Positions 62,054 through 64,000 of a stretch of DNA of 64,000 nt are shown here, in pieces (within the stretch, counting starts at the first letter, position 1; each line of letters opens with the position of its first letter). Made by a program: the position numbers and the translations under genes. Source of the DNA: Sisyra terminalis (lineage: Eukaryota; Arthropoda; Insecta; Neuroptera; Sisyridae); contig OY292279.1 in the NCBI GenBank assembly GCA_958496175.1, forward strand, positions 1,302,001-1,366,000. Direction: 5' to 3'. The notes beneath the pieces were generated by a model. It was not told where the DNA came from and did not search any database. It saw only the letters and a program-made list of their open reading frames with translations.

Positions 62054-63440
62054 CTATAACTTTCCGTTTTAATTTTCCAAGGATCTAGAAATCTTATGCT
62101 TATTATTCTTTGCAATATAGTTAAGAATGATTTCGTCGCTAATATTTTTACCTAATTGATCTTTTGCAAGTTTCGAATGGAATAATGGTTCATTCTTTGG
62201 ACATATACGAATATTGTTAAAGCTTTAGCCCAATAATTCGTAAGTATTTCATTAAACTTTACCAGTTTCCGTGTTTTCAATTTCATATCTTATCCTTGAA
62301 ATATCGACAATAGTAAGTTCTAAATTCAATTATTGAATTATAGCTTATTTTTAACAATTTTTAAGTGTTGACAATTCGTATTGCTTAGAATTTTGATTTA
62401 AGACATCGCTACAATGCGATACAACTTTTGTTGGAAGCTATGAGTACATCCACCTGACTCACAGGTGGCACTAAAAACATAAGGTGGTTTAATTGACATA
62501 CATGTCAAGAGTTGACCTGTTCTAGCATAGATGGCTCCAGCGTCGACTCAAGTCAATTTGACAACTAATTTTGGAAAATTAAAATTTTATAATTACCTTT
62601 ATTTTATTCAAATAAACTTAATTTTTATTGTTATAGTTGTTTGAATTGACGGTCAGTGATGCATTTTAACTTTATAACATCGGAATGATCCCAAATACAT
62701 ATGAAACAGGTAATATTTATTCTGACATTGTGGGTATGGATGCAATGTTCACAAGTACTTTTTGTAAATTTTGTAGATATTTTCCAACATTTTACGACCT
62801 AAAAATAGCCAAATATAATATATATTTCAAAAGAAATCCTGCAGAGAGGAATCTAACCAAATCATCAATAAATATAAGCCACTGAAAGTGCAGCATAAAT
62901 ATTGTGAAAATCGGAGGAATATCTCCTTCAACAAGTCTTGACAAAACAAGGTAGGTAAATAATCCCCAACTTTCAATCACCGAAATAGGCTAAAAACGAC
63001 AAAACCATTTGCATTTGTAAATCTTTCTGATGAGCTCTTGGAGAGCTGATTTATGCAATTTCGATAACAATGATTCAGCCTTAATATATATCTGGATTCC
63101 AAAAAAAAAAAAAAACAGCATTATATACTATACCTAAACTTGAAAATTGCCTTTCTTGGAACTTTGAACCGATATTTTATATGTCCTTTTGCATACAAAA
63201 AAAAATTACATCAGTTCTCACATTAGAGCATTGTAATACGTAGCTAAAATTTACACTCTAAGGAAATCTCCTCCTCAAAAATGACCGTCGCTTAGGCTAA
63301 TTTGGTGCAAGCGTTTTCACGTCCTTAATTTCCAGTTTTAATTTTCCAAAGATCTAGTTAATCAATGCTTATTATTTTTTGCATCACGGTTAAGGAAAAT
63401 TTAGTTTATAATATTCAGCTCAAATTTGGCGAAAAAAAAA
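62054..63440 (+). repeat. I module, copy 4
   Basis: Fourth copy, about 11427 bp after copy 3. Like copy 1 it has CAATTTCAT and a 15-base A tract. Private changes are TTTGCAATATAG for TTTACAATATAG near 62110, a T-run shortened to TTTTTACC near 62145, AGCGTCGACTC for AGCGGCGACTC near 62540, and CAGCATTATATACTATACC for CAGCGTTATATACTTTACC near 63117. It is the most diverged copy, yet differs from the others at only a handful of positions. Confidence 0.9.
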
Positions 63441-64000
63441 TCCCTTATATCCTTTTTATGCACTAGAAAATTGTCTTTTTTGAATCTTTGAAACGATATT
63501 GCGGGTGTCCTTTGGCACACAGGACAAAATTTTTTTCACATTATAATTCACTTGAAAGCCTGGATTCATAATCCGTTGAGAAAACTAGACCTCATAATGA
63601 AAAAGTCGGCCCCTTTAAATGACTCAATATCAGTCGAATTTACTCGCATAGACATTCAACTCCTTAACTTCCCGTTCTAACTTTACAAGGATCTAGTTAA
63701 CCAATGCTTTTTATTTTTTGCATAGTAGTTAAGGATGATTTAATCTTTAATATTCAACTCAATTTTGGTGAAACAAATCATCCCTTATATCCTTTTTATG
63801 CACTCGAAAATTGTCCTTTTTGAAATTTTGAAATGGAATTGTGATTGTCTTGTACCCTACAGGACACAATTTTTTTTACATTATATTTCACTAGATAGCC
63901 TGGATTCATAATCCGTTGAGAAAACTATACCTCATAATGAATAGGCACCCCCTTTAAATGACCCAATATCAGTCGAATTTACTCGCATAGACTTTAAACT
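63441..64000 (+). repeat. 339-bp satellite array, segment 5 (cut by window end)
   Basis: Satellite resumes after I4 with the same first monomer as after I1 (CACTAGAAAATTGTC, CACTTGAAAGCCTGG, GAAAAAGTCGGCCCC, GACTCAATATCAG, CATAGACATTC), then diverges to an A monomer with GAATAGGCACC. The array continues past the window. Confidence 0.95.

Noticed and set aside
1..64000. Half-monomer (about 170 bp) dimeric origin of the 339-bp repeat
   Set aside because: The two halves of the monomer show no convincing similarity by eye beyond short A/T runs.
1..64000. CRISPR array or prokaryotic repeat locus
   Set aside because: Repeat units are about 339 bp with no spacer/repeat alternation, and there are no genes of any kind nearby.

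Overview
The window is a eukaryotic satellite-DNA array with no convincing protein-coding or RNA gene. Nearly all of it is an AT-rich tandem repeat (about 30% GC by eye) with a monomer of about 339 bp. All monomers run head to tail in one orientation, and roughly 170 fit in the 64 kb. The spacing was measured from the recurring GGATCTAGTTAACC start (5, 344, 683, 1020, 1359, 1697, 2036, 2375 and onward). The only open frames are 60-89 codon chance frames that recur because the DNA recurs. A long AT-rich monomer with multimeric higher-order units fits constitutive heterochromatin (centromeric, pericentromeric or subtelomeric) of an animal, perhaps an arthropod. I do not recognise the satellite family, so species and chromosomal position stay open.

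Layout: satellite 1-19957; module I1 19958-21345; satellite 21346-32403; module I2 32404-33790; satellite 33791-50625; module I3 50626-52012; satellite 52013-62053; module I4 62054-63440; satellite 63441-64000. The four I modules (about 1.39 kb each) are nearly identical. Each has a unique core of about 0.8-0.9 kb that is not satellite, bounded by old, strongly diverged satellite monomers. They lie 12446, 18222 and 11427 bp apart, so they were copied together with surrounding satellite as part of very large units.

The satellite is layered. Monomers fall into a few subtypes that differ mainly in one cassette about 145-215 bp into the monomer. Subtypes are ordered into local higher-order repeats: a trimer (1016 bp, 1359-3390), a dimer inside a 7-mer (5.4-9.1 kb), four near-identical monomers in a row (10153-11508), an 8-mer (2712 bp, 10.7-16.3 kb), a 7-mer (2375 bp, 25.6-29.8 kb), a pentamer (1696 bp x3, 45563-50652) and a 4-mer (1357 bp, 58.0-60.7 kb). 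Above these is a segmental duplication of about 18.2-18.6 kb pairing 32.3-38.4 kb with 50.5-57.0 kb. It carries a one-monomer indel and a conversion-like patch.

The most interesting object is the I module: a fossil-satellite / unique-core / fossil-satellite block amplified inside a much younger satellite. A block at 16.54-17.25 kb carries the same left flank without the module. The history reads as repeated unequal exchange and conversion, not as genes acting together.
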